The notes under the pieces: generated by a model
What the model was told of the DNA's origin: nothing
Database searches by the model: none
The model's input: only the letters and a program-made list of their open reading frames with translations
Program-made: the position numbers and the translations under genes
Origin: Ostreococcus mediterraneus
Taxonomy: Eukaryota > Chlorophyta > Mamiellophyceae > Mamiellales > Bathycoccaceae
Direction of reading: 5' to 3'
Assembly: GCA_012295225.1 (NCBI GenBank)
Contig: WMKK01000004.1
Coordinates: forward strand, 423,669 to 487,668
Length of the DNA: 64,000 nt
Shown: one piece after another, positions 38,084-47,437 of the stretch
Layout of the letters: each line of letters opens with the position of its first letter
How positions within the stretch are numbered: position 1 is the first letter of the stretch

Positions 38084-40894
38084 TTACGCGTTCGGGTCGA
38101 ATAAGCGTCCGACGACGTTCCCAGTGAGCGCGTACGCCATCACCGCCGGCGTGGCCACTTCAAACAAATTAATATTTGGATCTAAGCTCGTCGCGAACCC
38201 GACGAGCACGCACAGCGACACGATGAGCGATGCGTAAATACCGTCAATACTCACAGTGTACTTGCGGAAGAGTCTCATGACGTCTTTGAGAAGAGCGTCT
38301 AAATCCACGCGTTGAGTGAAGATGTCGCCTCGCGTTGCGATGAGTTGCGCCATATCGCGCCGCAATCCATCGACATCCGTACACGTCTGGTTCGTGTCCC
38401 ACATCAACGCAACGTCAGCAGCTTTTTCACCCTCGCCGCGCAGAATAAAGCACAAGAAGCCGATAAATTTATTCCTCACAGACTGTGGAAGCTCGTCGGC
38501 GATGCCAAAGTCAATCAACTCCAACTTCACCACGCCCGAAGCCCCGGATGCGGCTTCGGGTGTCTTGGGCGCCGTTGGCGCCGATGACGACGTAGCTGGG
38601 CGATCAACGCTATAGAGAATATTTCCAGGATGCAAATCTTGATGCATGAAGTTATCTCTCAAGAGCATGAGCAAGTACGCGTGGACGCCAAGCGAGCACA
38701 ATTCGGGATTTCTTGCTGATTTCTGGCGAATCGCTCGCCCCAGCCCATCGCCTTTCACGAACGTTTCAATCAATACACCCTCGGTGGCAAACCCAGGTAC
38801 CGGGCGCGGAGCTTTTATTTGGATTTCATCCTTCATGTTGTGCGTAAACTTCAACAAATGATCTGCTTCGTTGCGCAAATCTGTTTGCGCTGTCATCGTG
38901 TGACTAAATTGCCCGAGCGTGTCGCGCAAATGTAAACCGCGTAAACCCGGTAGAGCATCCGCCCATCCCGCCACGGCGCGTAAGATTTGAAAATCCAAGA
39001 AAATTCTCTTCGCCACGTTCGGATGTCGCACTTTTACCGCCACATCTAGCGTGCCGTCGTCATTTAACTCAAGTTTTCTTGGCTTGGCTAAATCCGAGCA
39101 CACGGCGGCAACCTCCTTGCGTAAGCGCGCCTTGTACACCTGCGCCACCGACCCTGACGCTATGGGTTTCTTTGGAAACTGCAAAAATATCAACCTTGGA
39201 TCGCACTTGAGTTCTTGCGCTAATATGCGCAGCGTTTGTCGATATGAATGCTGAGGAGCATCGTCATGAAGTTGCTGCAACGCCTCGCACAAATCCTTCG
39301 GAAAGACGTCTTCGCGCGTGCTCGCCCACTGCGCCCATTTAATAAATGCCGCACCGCACAGCGCGATGGCGGAATGCAGCGTGCTCCACGCGCGCTTACG
39401 CATGCTCACACTGAGCGTTGCGGGTGCACCTCTGCTGGCGAGCAACAAAGGCACGGCGAATGTGAGCACCGGGAGCCAAGTGACGAGGAGGTACATGGCG
39501 CGCACCATCAACGCGATGGACCATCCTCGAGTGGCCCATGATGCGTCGGTCAAGCGATCGTCACGCCAGATGTTATTCTCATCGTCATCATTGTCATTTT
39601 CATCGCTCGTCGGCGCCATCGCACGGTCGGCATCGCGCTCAGCGTCGCCCGAGCGAGCGCCGGGAGCGTCATTCGCATGCGCTGAAGCGCGAATGGCGAG
39701 CGCGCGGTTGCTTCGCGACGGCGACGGCGCCGGTGATGGCGCCGGTGACGGTACTGACGTATCAATCGATGACGCCAGCGCACGTCGCACCATGCTCAGA
39801 ATATCCTCTGGTTCGAGTCTGGACTCGGCTTCAATAGCGCGTCTCGCCCGAAACGCGTTGCGTCGCTTGGCCATTTTTGCCCTTTGCCACGAAAGCGTCG
39901 GCCAGCTCATGGACAATGTGTCTCTCGCGTCGAAATCATCCGCGTTGAGCGCACCTATACGAGTCGCAACGCTTTCTAAAAACATCACCACGCCCCAAAG
40001 CGGTGCGGCATCGATCGTGCGCACGGGATTGCTCGGCACGTGTTTGGCGAGCCGAAGTGCCGCCCAACGATACCGCGCGTGCCACAACGCCAATCGAGCG
40101 TCTTCATCCATGTTCCCTCGCGCGCCGCTCAACACCCGGCGCAACGAACCGCGCCACGGTGGTTGCTTCAACAGTAATTTCACACTCAGCAGCGCCGTCG
40201 CAGCGGTTGCGTGGGCGTGCAGTGTCGGGCAAAACACGCGAGCGGTGGCGGACATTGTCGTCGTCGCCAACGCCGCGTTGAGCGACCGCACCGCAATCGC
40301 CGAATCAAGTATGCCCAATCTCGGCGCCGCCTCTGTGGTCTTCACCGCCACACGCGTCAACGCCACGAACGCACACGCGCGATTGACGCGCGTCATGACG
40401 TCTGGAAAGGCGATTTGAAGCGCGAGCGCCGACCCAAACGCGTGCGCCTCCGCCTCGCGACTACGAATGCGCGTCAACCATCGCTCCATGCGTCCTTTCG
40501 GATGCGTTTGCGACGCCTTGAGCGTAAATGCTGATGCATCATTCGCATCGGCGTCGGGTTCGGGCGCGAAACATCCGCCTGAGATGCGCACGCACTCAAA
40601 AACGACGTCGATGCCGCCTCGTCTTCGCGCGCCTCGAAACCGAAATGGAAACTTTAGCGTCACCGTCGCGTCAATCTCGTGCGTTCGCGACCTGCTCTGC
40701 GAAGGAGTGAGCGCGAAGTACGCGCGCTCGGCGGTTCTAGTGCGTCCTATGTTGGCTATGGCGTCGGCGAGGGATGGGAGCTCGCACGCGCTGAGCGGTG
40801 TCCCAACGCTCGAGGTTGAAGCGCTCGACGTTGACGCCGACGCCGACGCCGAGGCGTCGCATGAGCGCCACGACACCGCGTCGCGAGCGTCCAT
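38084..40894 (-). CDS. ABC1/ADCK (UbiB) atypical kinase with long N-terminal extension
   Basis: A 936-aa protein whose C-terminal half is an ABC1/COQ8-type kinase, a family tied to prenyl-quinone metabolism in mitochondria and plastids. Kinase landmarks: the KxGQ-type motif as FIKWAQWASTRED, the Ala-rich loop KPIASGSVAQVY, VAVKVRHPNV with the catalytic lysine, MHQDLHPGNILY (catalytic loop) and LIDFGIADELP (DFG). A transmembrane stretch lies just before the kinase at about residue 455-485. The first ~450 residues have no recognised domain: a Ser/Ala-rich start, a folded-looking part and an acidic linker. ATG at 40894; convergent with the E2 gene, 62 bases apart. Confidence 0.85.
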   Translation of the reverse strand: MDARDAVSWRSCDASASASASTSSASTSSVGTPLSACELPSLADAIANIGRTRTAERAYFALTPSQSRSRTHEIDATVTLKFPFRFRGARRRGGIDVVFECVRISGGCFAPEPDADANDASAFTLKASQTHPKGRMERWLTRIRSREAEAHAFGSALALQIAFPDVMTRVNRACAFVALTRVAVKTTEAAPRLGILDSAIAVRSLNAALATTTMSATARVFCPTLHAHATAATALLSVKLLLKQPPWRGSLRRVLSGARGNMDEDARLALWHARYRWAALRLAKHVPSNPVRTIDAAPLWGVVMFLESVATRIGALNADDFDARDTLSMSWPTLSWQRAKMAKRRNAFRARRAIEAESRLEPEDILSMVRRALASSIDTSVPSPAPSPAPSPSRSNRALAIRASAHANDAPGARSGDAERDADRAMAPTSDENDNDDDENNIWRDDRLTDASWATRGWSIALMVRAMYLLVTWLPVLTFAVPLLLASRGAPATLSVSMRKRAWSTLHSAIALCGAAFIKWAQWASTREDVFPKDLCEALQQLHDDAPQHSYRQTLRILAQELKCDPRLIFLQFPKKPIASGSVAQVYKARLRKEVAAVCSDLAKPRKLELNDDGTLDVAVKVRHPNVAKRIFLDFQILRAVAGWADALPGLRGLHLRDTLGQFSHTMTAQTDLRNEADHLLKFTHNMKDEIQIKAPRPVPGFATEGVLIETFVKGDGLGRAIRQKSARNPELCSLGVHAYLLMLLRDNFMHQDLHPGNILYSVDRPATSSSAPTAPKTPEAASGASGVVKLELIDFGIADELPQSVRNKFIGFLCFILRGEGEKAADVALMWDTNQTCTDVDGLRRDMAQLIATRGDIFTQRVDLDALLKDVMRLFRKYTVSIDGIYASLIVSLCVLVGFATSLDPNINLFEVATPAVMAYALTGNVVGRLFDPNA

Positions 40895-41153
40895 CGTTCG
40901 CCGTGCGCGCCGCCGTGCGGGGATGCGCGCGGCGACGATGCGCTGACTCGACGCGAGCTATACAGTGCAGTCTTTGGCTGCGCCGGCATCGGCATCATGT
41001 TTTTATGGCGCACGTTCGTAATACTTATACAAGTGATACAAGCGTGTGATTACATAGAATTGATGATAAACGTGTGTTGTGCGCGCGGCGTCGCGTTCGT
41101 CGATGACGTGCGCACGGAAAAGGTCACATTGTGAAGGACGTCTCGGCTTGAGA

Positions 41154-41663
41154 TTATCGGCGCGCCATTCGAGCCGCCGCGACGCCGACGAAAAGACCAC
41201 ATACGTACGCAGTGAACAACAGAATCAATCTCTGCGACTGTAAGAATTGAGTTTCGTTGTCGTCGTTGTCGATGACGTGGTGGGCAAAGTGGTTCGCGAA
41301 AAGCGCGTCATTCTCTGCGCGTTCTTCAGGCGTGACGGCTGTCACATCGACGTCAGAGTGGACTCCTGCAATAGATGATTGTTCTTCTTCACTGTCGCGA
41401 GCGCGCGACTTGAAATCGTGCGCTTCGTGCGCTCCGATTTGTTTCATTTGCAGTTCCACATCGTTAAGTCTTCTTTCAAGCGCATCCAGTTTAGGCATCA
41501 AAGCCGCTCCGACGTTTTCCGAAACCAAGTGGGCAAACGTGTGGAGTTCTCCAACCGACATTGTCTGCTCTACTGGAGGAGGCTTACCGCCAACTTCAAT
41601 GTCTTCAATCGTCGTAACTTTTGAGCTCTGCATTTTCTTACTGCTACGAAACAAACGTTTCAT
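41154..41663 (-). CDS. Tail-anchored coiled-coil protein, unknown
   Basis: A 169-aa protein; the first ATG is at 41663, although the frame extends to a TTG at 41672. Residues 30-75 predict a coiled coil (LVSENVGAALMPKLDALERR), followed by an acidic stretch and a single C-terminal membrane helix (LILLFTAYVCGLFVGVAAA) ending in MARR. The layout suggests a tail-anchored protein. No family recognised. Confidence 0.65.
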   Translation of the reverse strand: MKRLFRSSKKMQSSKVTTIEDIEVGGKPPPVEQTMSVGELHTFAHLVSENVGAALMPKLDALERRLNDVELQMKQIGAHEAHDFKSRARDSEEEQSSIAGVHSDVDVTAVTPEERAENDALFANHFAHHVIDNDDNETQFLQSQRLILLFTAYVCGLFVGVAAARMARR

Positions 41664-41776
41664 ACGTATCAATTATCGACGCGAGCCTATGAATGTGACC
41701 ATATTTAGAGAGCGACGCTTTGACGAGACGGCTGAGTCTTGTTGTTGATTTTTTCATTTACGCCGCAGAACTCGCC

Positions 41777-42016
41777 ATGTTGGAGCTTCCGAGCGGAGAT
41801 GCGAACGACGCAGACGTCCCACGACTCGATGCATCCGGTGGAACGATCGCCATGGATCATCTCGGGCCAATTGTCGTGAATGTCGATGGTACTCTGGCGA
41901 GAATAACGAACTGGGAAGTGCTCAGCCAACACGAGCAGGACGTCGCGCGACGTCGAGTGGCGAAACGAAACGCGGAGCGTCTTGCAGTGCTCAACGCCGC
42001 CGCAAATGAAACTTGA
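41777..42016 (+). CDS. Small conserved-looking protein with DGT..RI.NW motif
   Basis: A 79-aa frame from the first ATG at 41777 (open further upstream only from a TTG). The core LGPIVVNVDGTLARITNWEV followed by LSQHEQDVARRRVAKRNAER resembles a motif I recall from small plant and bacterial proteins in which DGT-x(3)-I-x-NW precedes an Arg-rich helix. Function unknown. It is divergent from the tail-anchored protein gene and converges on the next gene. Confidence 0.6.
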   Translation: MLELPSGDANDADVPRLDASGGTIAMDHLGPIVVNVDGTLARITNWEVLSQHEQDVARRRVAKRNAERLAVLNAAANET

Positions 42017-42049
42017 GTAAACGTATCAGATTGCATCATGGTTAAGAGC

Positions 42050-43873
42050 TTACGCAAAGTGGTGCGCGCCTGGGTCGAGAGACTTTGAGCGCGAAATCCT
42101 GGTAAAGTCGGAGAAGCTCGTACGACGCGGCCTCGGACGCGGACGCTCGGGACTCCCAAGTGGACGCTGCGGAGCCCTCGTGAGCGTCTGAGTTTCTGAT
42201 GTTTCGTCAATGTCATCGAAGTGGCGTTCGTAAGCCGAGGCGGTTCGCATGGTGAATCCTTTACGAGCGTGCAAAGGCATCTGGCTTTTACTACCGCCGA
42301 CGCGCGTGCCTTTGCAGCGAGAAATCGTCCACACGAACGCCGCGACAATGGTAATCATTACGCTTGTGACGACTGCGTAAAACAGCGCTCCAATAATCGA
42401 AAGTGGCCGAGTTGGACGGATTTGGATGCCACCGCGCTCAGTTAACGCTGGTTCGATGAGCTGCGCGAGCCGACTGTCGAGCGGCGCGGTTTCAATTCCA
42501 AAACACTTCTGCCCCTGATTTTTGTCAAGAACATCGCGCAGGGCGAGCGCAAGACGCTTTGCAGCGCTTTGTGACTGTTTCCCGCAACCAATCATAGAGG
42601 CATCAAGCGTTTCCAACGCGCCGATGAGCTCGGTCAAAGCGCGCTCGTTGATGGTCGTTTCGACCATCGCCGCCGTCTCGTTAGATTGCTCGTCGCATCT
42701 TTTAAGCGTGGCTGTAATCTCATCCAACTCAGCGGTCAATACAATGCTCCCGTGTCCATTCGAGTATCGCTCGAGAAAATCGGCGGCTACTTCCATCAAA
42801 CCACAGTCGAGCGCGAGCTCTTGAAAAATTTCGTCAAACATGTTGGACACGAACCATCGCCCGGGTACGATGGCTGGTGCCGCCGCACACGACTGCCGAC
42901 TCGCGAGCACATCACGCGCGGCATTAATCAAATACGCAAATCTTCTCCCTCCGCTGTAGCCATCGGGACGCGCAAGCAGATGATTCGACAACGTCGCGTC
43001 GAGCGCCGTATAGTGCACGCGAATTCGATCAAACGTCTCGCTATCGACGTCGTTTGGCGGCTCCCAGTACATTCCATACACGCGACACGACTCGTACGCG
43101 TCATAAATCAACCTCAACGAATCTTTCAACTCTTCTCTCATAAATGCATCCATGTACGTTACATTCGCTGCGTCCAACTCGTCATATAACTGTGCCAACG
43201 CGTCGTCGGCGGCCGATTTCATCGATCGCGCGCGGCTGGCATCCAGCGCGTCTGGCCAACATTTCCCCGACACAATCACCATGTGCGACTCATCGAAAAT
43301 CTCCTTGAGCACCTCAATCGCATCGTCGCCATTGCGTTCGAACACACCCGCGGTGCGACCGCGATCGATTCCGCCGCATGCGCGGTATTCGCGGCTGAGC
43401 CAAAACAAAAACTCGCGCAGCGACGCCGATCGACCTCCGTACGCGCGGCGCATCTCCAACGCCGCATTCGTCGTCTCCGTCGCGTCTCGCGCGCTCATAC
43501 GCACAGTCGCATTATTACACCAGTCCGTGGCGACGGTGTAGACGTCTGCGGCGTCTCGTGCGGCGTCAGAGCCCGACGCATTTGCGTACGCGTCCAACGC
43601 TCGAGAGAGAAACTCGCGCGACCGGCATCGTTCAAATGCGTCATCCACGCGCGAGATGACAGTGGCGACGTCGCGCGGCGCGTGCGTCATCGTTGCATAC
43701 GCCGCGGACCACGGAGCGTGCGTGGCGTTGGCGTCAGTGTCGGCGTACAGCGTGCGAGCGGCTGCAGCGGATGGTGCGAGAATGAGAACCGACATTGCCA
43801 CGAGAGACATCACGTCCACGCCCGCGCGATGCGCGCGTTGCGCGGTGGATTGACAATGCGGCGTGGATACCAT
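42050..43873 (-). CDS. Secreted/type I membrane protein, unknown
   Basis: 607 aa from the ATG at 43873. A hydrophobic signal sequence (MSLVAMSVLILAPSAAAA) follows within 40 residues. The lumenal part is helical, with spaced cysteines and several Asn-x-Ser/Thr sites. One transmembrane helix lies near residue 520 (SIIGALFYAVVTSVMITIV), and the cytosolic tail is Arg/Ser/Pro-rich. The reading frame continues upstream to 44077 into the duplicated segment, and those residues also begin the frame upstream of the 47438-49315 gene, so they are not taken as coding. No family recognised. Confidence 0.65.
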   Translation of the reverse strand: MVSTPHCQSTAQRAHRAGVDVMSLVAMSVLILAPSAAAARTLYADTDANATHAPWSAAYATMTHAPRDVATVISRVDDAFERCRSREFLSRALDAYANASGSDAARDAADVYTVATDWCNNATVRMSARDATETTNAALEMRRAYGGRSASLREFLFWLSREYRACGGIDRGRTAGVFERNGDDAIEVLKEIFDESHMVIVSGKCWPDALDASRARSMKSAADDALAQLYDELDAANVTYMDAFMREELKDSLRLIYDAYESCRVYGMYWEPPNDVDSETFDRIRVHYTALDATLSNHLLARPDGYSGGRRFAYLINAARDVLASRQSCAAAPAIVPGRWFVSNMFDEIFQELALDCGLMEVAADFLERYSNGHGSIVLTAELDEITATLKRCDEQSNETAAMVETTINERALTELIGALETLDASMIGCGKQSQSAAKRLALALRDVLDKNQGQKCFGIETAPLDSRLAQLIEPALTERGGIQIRPTRPLSIIGALFYAVVTSVMITIVAAFVWTISRCKGTRVGGSKSQMPLHARKGFTMRTASAYERHFDDIDETSETQTLTRAPQRPLGSPERPRPRPRRTSFSDFTRISRSKSLDPGAHHFA

Positions 43874-43987
43874 CGCGCACGTGCGAGGGACGGTGCGCGA
43901 TGGGTTCGTGGGCGAGTGCGCGCGTGATACGCGTCGCGATGTGTGGCGTGTCGCGGGAGATGAAGTCGCATCGTTGTCATGTCTCGC

Positions 43988-44515
43988 ACGTGAAATGATG
44001 ATGTGATGATGCGATGATGACATTACATGTGTTCGTAGTTGCGTGTCGGCTCGAATGCTCGACGCATTCTCGTGCACGTTTCTTCATCTTTAGTGTTTTG
44101 CAATACGTCTATTAATTCTTCTTGGCCAAGCATCCGTGGAAACCGTCTTCGAGTTCCTTACGATTCAAGTTTCTGCCGATGAACACCATGCGGTTCACCC
44201 GGGGCTCGCCTTCGGCCCACGAGCTCGCGGCTGGGCCGAAATTGATTTGCTCGTGCACGCCTTGGAAGACAAACTTGGCGTCGCCTTGGCCTTCAAAGCA
44301 CAATACGCCCTTTGATCGATACATGTTCGNCGCGTTGGACTGCAATAAATTCATCATAAACTCATTCATCGCCGCAAAGTCAAGCTCACCCTCAACGGCG
44401 ATCCCGACAGAGGACACACCCGTCAAGTTGTGCTTGTTCTCTTTGTTTTCATCTAAGAAGCTCGGGTCGGTTTCCAACGTCTTTTCCAAGGAAAACGAAT
44501 TCACGCCCAAGACGA
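43988..44515. repeat. 528-bp duplicated segment, copy A
   Basis: Matches 49489-50016 at a constant offset of 5501 in all blocks compared, including the same ambiguous n at 44330 and 49831. It carries the 3' part of the COG0523 GTPase gene and its downstream flank. The sharp ends and the shared n suggest an assembly artefact. Confidence 0.9.
44112..44515 (-). pseudogene. Truncated copy of COG0523 GTPase 3' end
   Basis: The last ~130 codons of the GTPase at 49613-50629, beginning abruptly at VNSFSLEKTLETDPSF with no start codon or G domain. The sequence appears unchanged from the full copy over this part, so this is either a very recent partial duplication or an assembly product. Confidence 0.85.
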
Positions 44516-44855
44516 ACCATTTTCAAGTGTACCTTCGGTTTCCCCATCTGCGCCGAGCTCGCGCACGGCGGTCGCAGTTTCCTCTAGCTCCACCGTCGGC
44601 GTGTCGCTCAGCGGCGCCGGTTCCTTCGCCAAAACGACGTCGCTTTCGAATTCAAGCTTCAACTCGCTCGGCGTCTCGACGTCGCTTTGAAACTTCAACT
44701 GAAGCGAAGCCTCGGGCGCGCGCGGTGACGATTCGCCGCGAGCCGCCGCCGGGCGTGGTCGTCGACGGCGGTGACGATTGCGCGCGCGAGGACGCGCGAG
44801 ACGGCGGCGAGGCGCGCGAGACGACGGCGCGCGACGCGACAGACGCGACGCGCAT
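44516..44855 (-). pseudogene. Truncated gene with plastid-type presequence
   Basis: From the ATG at 44855 a basic, Ser/Thr-rich leader (MRVASVASRAVVSRASPPSR) is followed, in a shifted frame, by an acidic stretch (ELKLEFESDVVLAKEPAPL) that stays open to 44516, exactly where the duplicated GTPase sequence begins. The two frames may be joined by an intron or separated by an error. The 3' part is missing at the junction. No family recognised. Confidence 0.5.
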
Positions 44856-45833
44856 CGTGAGGAGCGCGTCGGCGAGCGCGAGGCGTCGACGAGTGGGATG
44901 GGTCTGAGTCGCGTCTCTGGTTCACCTGCTACGAGACCTACGGCGAGGGGGCGTGGCTAAATCTCATGCTGAAGCAACTTTTTATCAATTTTCACATATA
45001 TACTTTATTAACATATAAGTCTATCAAACGACGATAAAACTGTCTAAAATACATTCACCAATGACCAATCATGACCCATCCCTACGGAGGGACTGATATG
45101 GTTGGCGACACTCTGCGCTCGGCGTCCGTCGAGCCGTCGCCGCGTCCCCTCGTCCGCACACGATGACGTGCGTCGCCGACGCCGGCGCGCGCACCCGCAC
45201 GGTCCATGGCGAGACATTACTATCTGTAGCGATTTCATCTCGTCATCCGACGTCGACTCGACCGCGCGGCGGTTTTCGCTCGACGGAGCGTTGAGTGCAT
45301 CGCGAAATTCGCACGAAGCTACGCCACGCGACGCGCGGGGACGCGCGCGATCGCGCCACGACGATAGATGCATGCCGCGCATTGATGTTCGTCGTCGATT
45401 CCCGGCCACGATATAGCGAGCCTGCCGTGCGACGCGTCGAGAGCGTCGTTCGAATGCGTCGCTCGGCTCGACGCAAATGACACCACATGGGCGTTCCATA
45501 CGACGTCACGTCGCGCGCGCGTCGATATCGTCGAATCGGCTTTAGTACTTTTGGGTCCATGCACGCGTTTAATTCGTTTCGACAGCCCGCGTCGTCGCAT
45601 CGAGACGCATCGCGAAGGAGATAGCGCTCGACCACGACGACCACTACGCCATTCTGCGACGCGCACGTATGTGCACACGCACACACGCACGCACGTGCCT
45701 AACGCGCCGGCCTGATACAAGGCTAAAGGGAGTCAACAACCGCTTTCTACTCTCGTTCGCCTCCCGGGCGTCAACTCCTAGGCGCTGCGGCGTCGCTGAG
45801 GCGTGCGTTTCCGCGCAGGATCGTCAATAAGCA

Positions 45834-47291
45834 ATGGTTTCTGTGCAGCAGGGAAGATGGCTATGGCGCTGTGGCCACAAACATGGAATTCAGTTGGACA
45901 GCACGTTCAACACCGTTCGCTCTAGATTTTCAGTGTTCACCATATGTGTCGCGCATGCTTCGGGCTATCTTCCGTGCGCGTGGTTCATTACATCAGATGA
46001 ATGCACAGAAACCATCGCTTATTGTTTGAAAACACTCGTTCAACGTTTAGCAGACGACATGTATGAGCCTATGAGTGATACCTGGTCTCCTAGCGTGGCT
46101 ATGATAGATTGTTCAAAGAGCGAGACGAATGCGTTGAGGATGGTCCTTCCGGGTACGAAGGTGTTCTGGTGTCAATGGCACGTCCTGAAAGCGANNNNNN
46201 NNNNNNNNNNNNNNNNNNNNNNNNNNNNNNNNNNNNNNNNNNNNNNNNNNNNNNNNNNNNNNNNNNNNNNNNNNNNNNNNNNNNNNNNNNNNNNNNNNNN
46301 NNNNNNNNNNNNNNNNNNNNNNNNNNNNNNNNNNNNNNNNNNNNNNNNNNNNNNNNNNNNNNNNNNNNNNNNNNNNNNNNNNNNNNNNNNNNNNNNNNNN
46401 NNNNNNNNNNNNNNNNNNNNNNNNNNNNNNNNNNNNNNNNNNNNNNNNNNNNNNNNNNNNNNNNNNNNNNNNNNNNNNNNNNNNNNNNNNNNNNNNNNNN
46501 NNNNNNNNNNNNNNNNNNNNNNNNNNNNNNNNNNNNNNNNNNNNNNNNNNNNNNNNNNNNNNNNNNNNNNNNNNNNNNNNNNNNNNNNNNNNNNNNNNNN
46601 NNNNNNNNNNNNNNNNNNNNNNNNNNNNNNNNNNNNNNNNNNNNNNNNNNNNNNNNNNNNNNNNNNNNNNNNNNNNNNNNNNNNNNNNNNNNNNNNNNNN
46701 NNNNNNNNNNNNNNNNNNNNNNNNNNNNNNNNNNNNNNNNNNNNNNNNNNNNNNNNNNNNNNNNNNNNNNNNNNNNNNNNNNNNNNNNNNNNNNNNNNNN
46801 NNNNNNNNNNNNNNNNNNNNNNNNNNNNNNNNNNNNNNNNNNNNNNNNNNNNNNNNNNNNNNNNNNNNNNNNNNNNNNNNNNNNNNNNNNNNNNNNNNNN
46901 NNNNNNNNNNNNNNNNNNNNNNNNNNNNNNNNNNNNNNNNNNNNNNNNNNNNNNNNNNNNNNNNNNNNNNNNNNNNNNNNNNNNNNNNNNNNNNNNNNNN
47001 NNNNNNNNNNNNNNNNNNNNNNNNNNNNNNNNNNNNNNNNNNNNNNNNNNNNNNNNNNNNNNNNNNNNNNNNNNNNNNNNNNNNNNNNNNNNNNGAGATG
47101 AGCTCGCAGTCATGGCGAACATGATTGATGACAGCAGTCATGCTGCGTCTGCCCCGGCCACGGGACTTGCGCCGCGCGGCAACCGCTCGAACATCGACGC
47201 TGGCAAACGCAATAGTTTAACTCGAGAACGCTCATTCGCTGAAATGAAAAATCATCCACCCAAGATCCGGCGGAATGGTTCGGGGGCATAA
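45834..47291 (+). CDS. MULE transposase, interrupted by gap
   Basis: Two visible parts in one nominal frame: 45834-46194 and 47095-47291, with 900 unknown bases between. The first part has IQLDSTFNTVRSRFSVFTI (first catalytic Asp context), AMIDCSKSETNALRMVLPG (second Asp) and VFWCQWHVLKA, the C-x-WH signature of MULE transposases. The second part is a basic C-terminus. The ATG at 45834 lies just ahead of the catalytic core, so an N-terminal DNA-binding region, if present, would be on an upstream exon or lost. Frame continuity across the gap is unproven. Confidence 0.7.
   Translation: MVSVQQGRWLWRCGHKHGIQLDSTFNTVRSRFSVFTICVAHASGYLPCAWFITSDECTETIAYCLKTLVQRLADDMYEPMSDTWSPSVAMIDCSKSETNALRMVLPGTKVFWCQWHVLKAXXXXXXXXXXXXXXXXXXXXXXXXXXXXXXXXXXXXXXXXXXXXXXXXXXXXXXXXXXXXXXXXXXXXXXXXXXXXXXXXXXXXXXXXXXXXXXXXXXXXXXXXXXXXXXXXXXXXXXXXXXXXXXXXXXXXXXXXXXXXXXXXXXXXXXXXXXXXXXXXXXXXXXXXXXXXXXXXXXXXXXXXXXXXXXXXXXXXXXXXXXXXXXXXXXXXXXXXXXXXXXXXXXXXXXXXXXXXXXXXXXXXXXXXXXXXXXXXXXXXXXXXXXXXXXXXXXXXXXXXXXXXXXXXXXXXXXXXXXXXXDELAVMANMIDDSSHAASAPATGLAPRGNRSNIDAGKRNSLTRERSFAEMKNHPPKIRRNGSGA
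46195..47094. other. Assembly gap, 900 N
   Basis: Exactly 900 unknown bases inside the transposon; the round number suggests an estimated gap size. Confidence 0.99.
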
Positions 47292-47437
47292 TGTCGTATA
47301 TTCAGTATAATACCAAGTATGTAATGGTATTAGAGAGTATTTTATATTATTTGATAGACTTTAATAGATGTTAGACAGGGTGTATATGATTGATAAAAAG
47401 TTGGTGTTGCATGAGATTTAGCCACGCCCCGGCGAGG

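Larger units (their letters stand above)
44949..47429 (+). mobile_element. Mutator-like (MULE) DNA transposon
   Basis: Terminal inverted repeats of about 43 bases begin GGGCGTGGCTAAATCTCATGC at both ends and match inward (with a few mismatches) through ACTTTTTATCAAT. An 8-bp target duplication, cggcgagg, flanks the element at 44941-44948 and 47430-47437. Inside is a transposase frame with MULE features, interrupted by a 900-base assembly gap. The 8-bp duplication and the C-x(1)-WH motif fit Mutator-like elements. The terminal repeats are shared with the 1.1 kb element at 12296-13408. The right end abuts the stop codon of the neighbouring gene. Whether it is complete cannot be judged because of the gap. 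Confidence 0.9.

Noticed and set aside
43874-44077. 68-residue N-terminal extension of the membrane protein at 42050
   Set aside because: The first residues lie in the duplicated segment and also begin the frame upstream of the 47438 gene; the signal peptide shortly after the ATG at 43873 supports the shorter start.
45044-45720. Arg-rich frames on both strands inside the transposon
   Set aside because: GC-rich frames without family features; typical shadows in this sequence.
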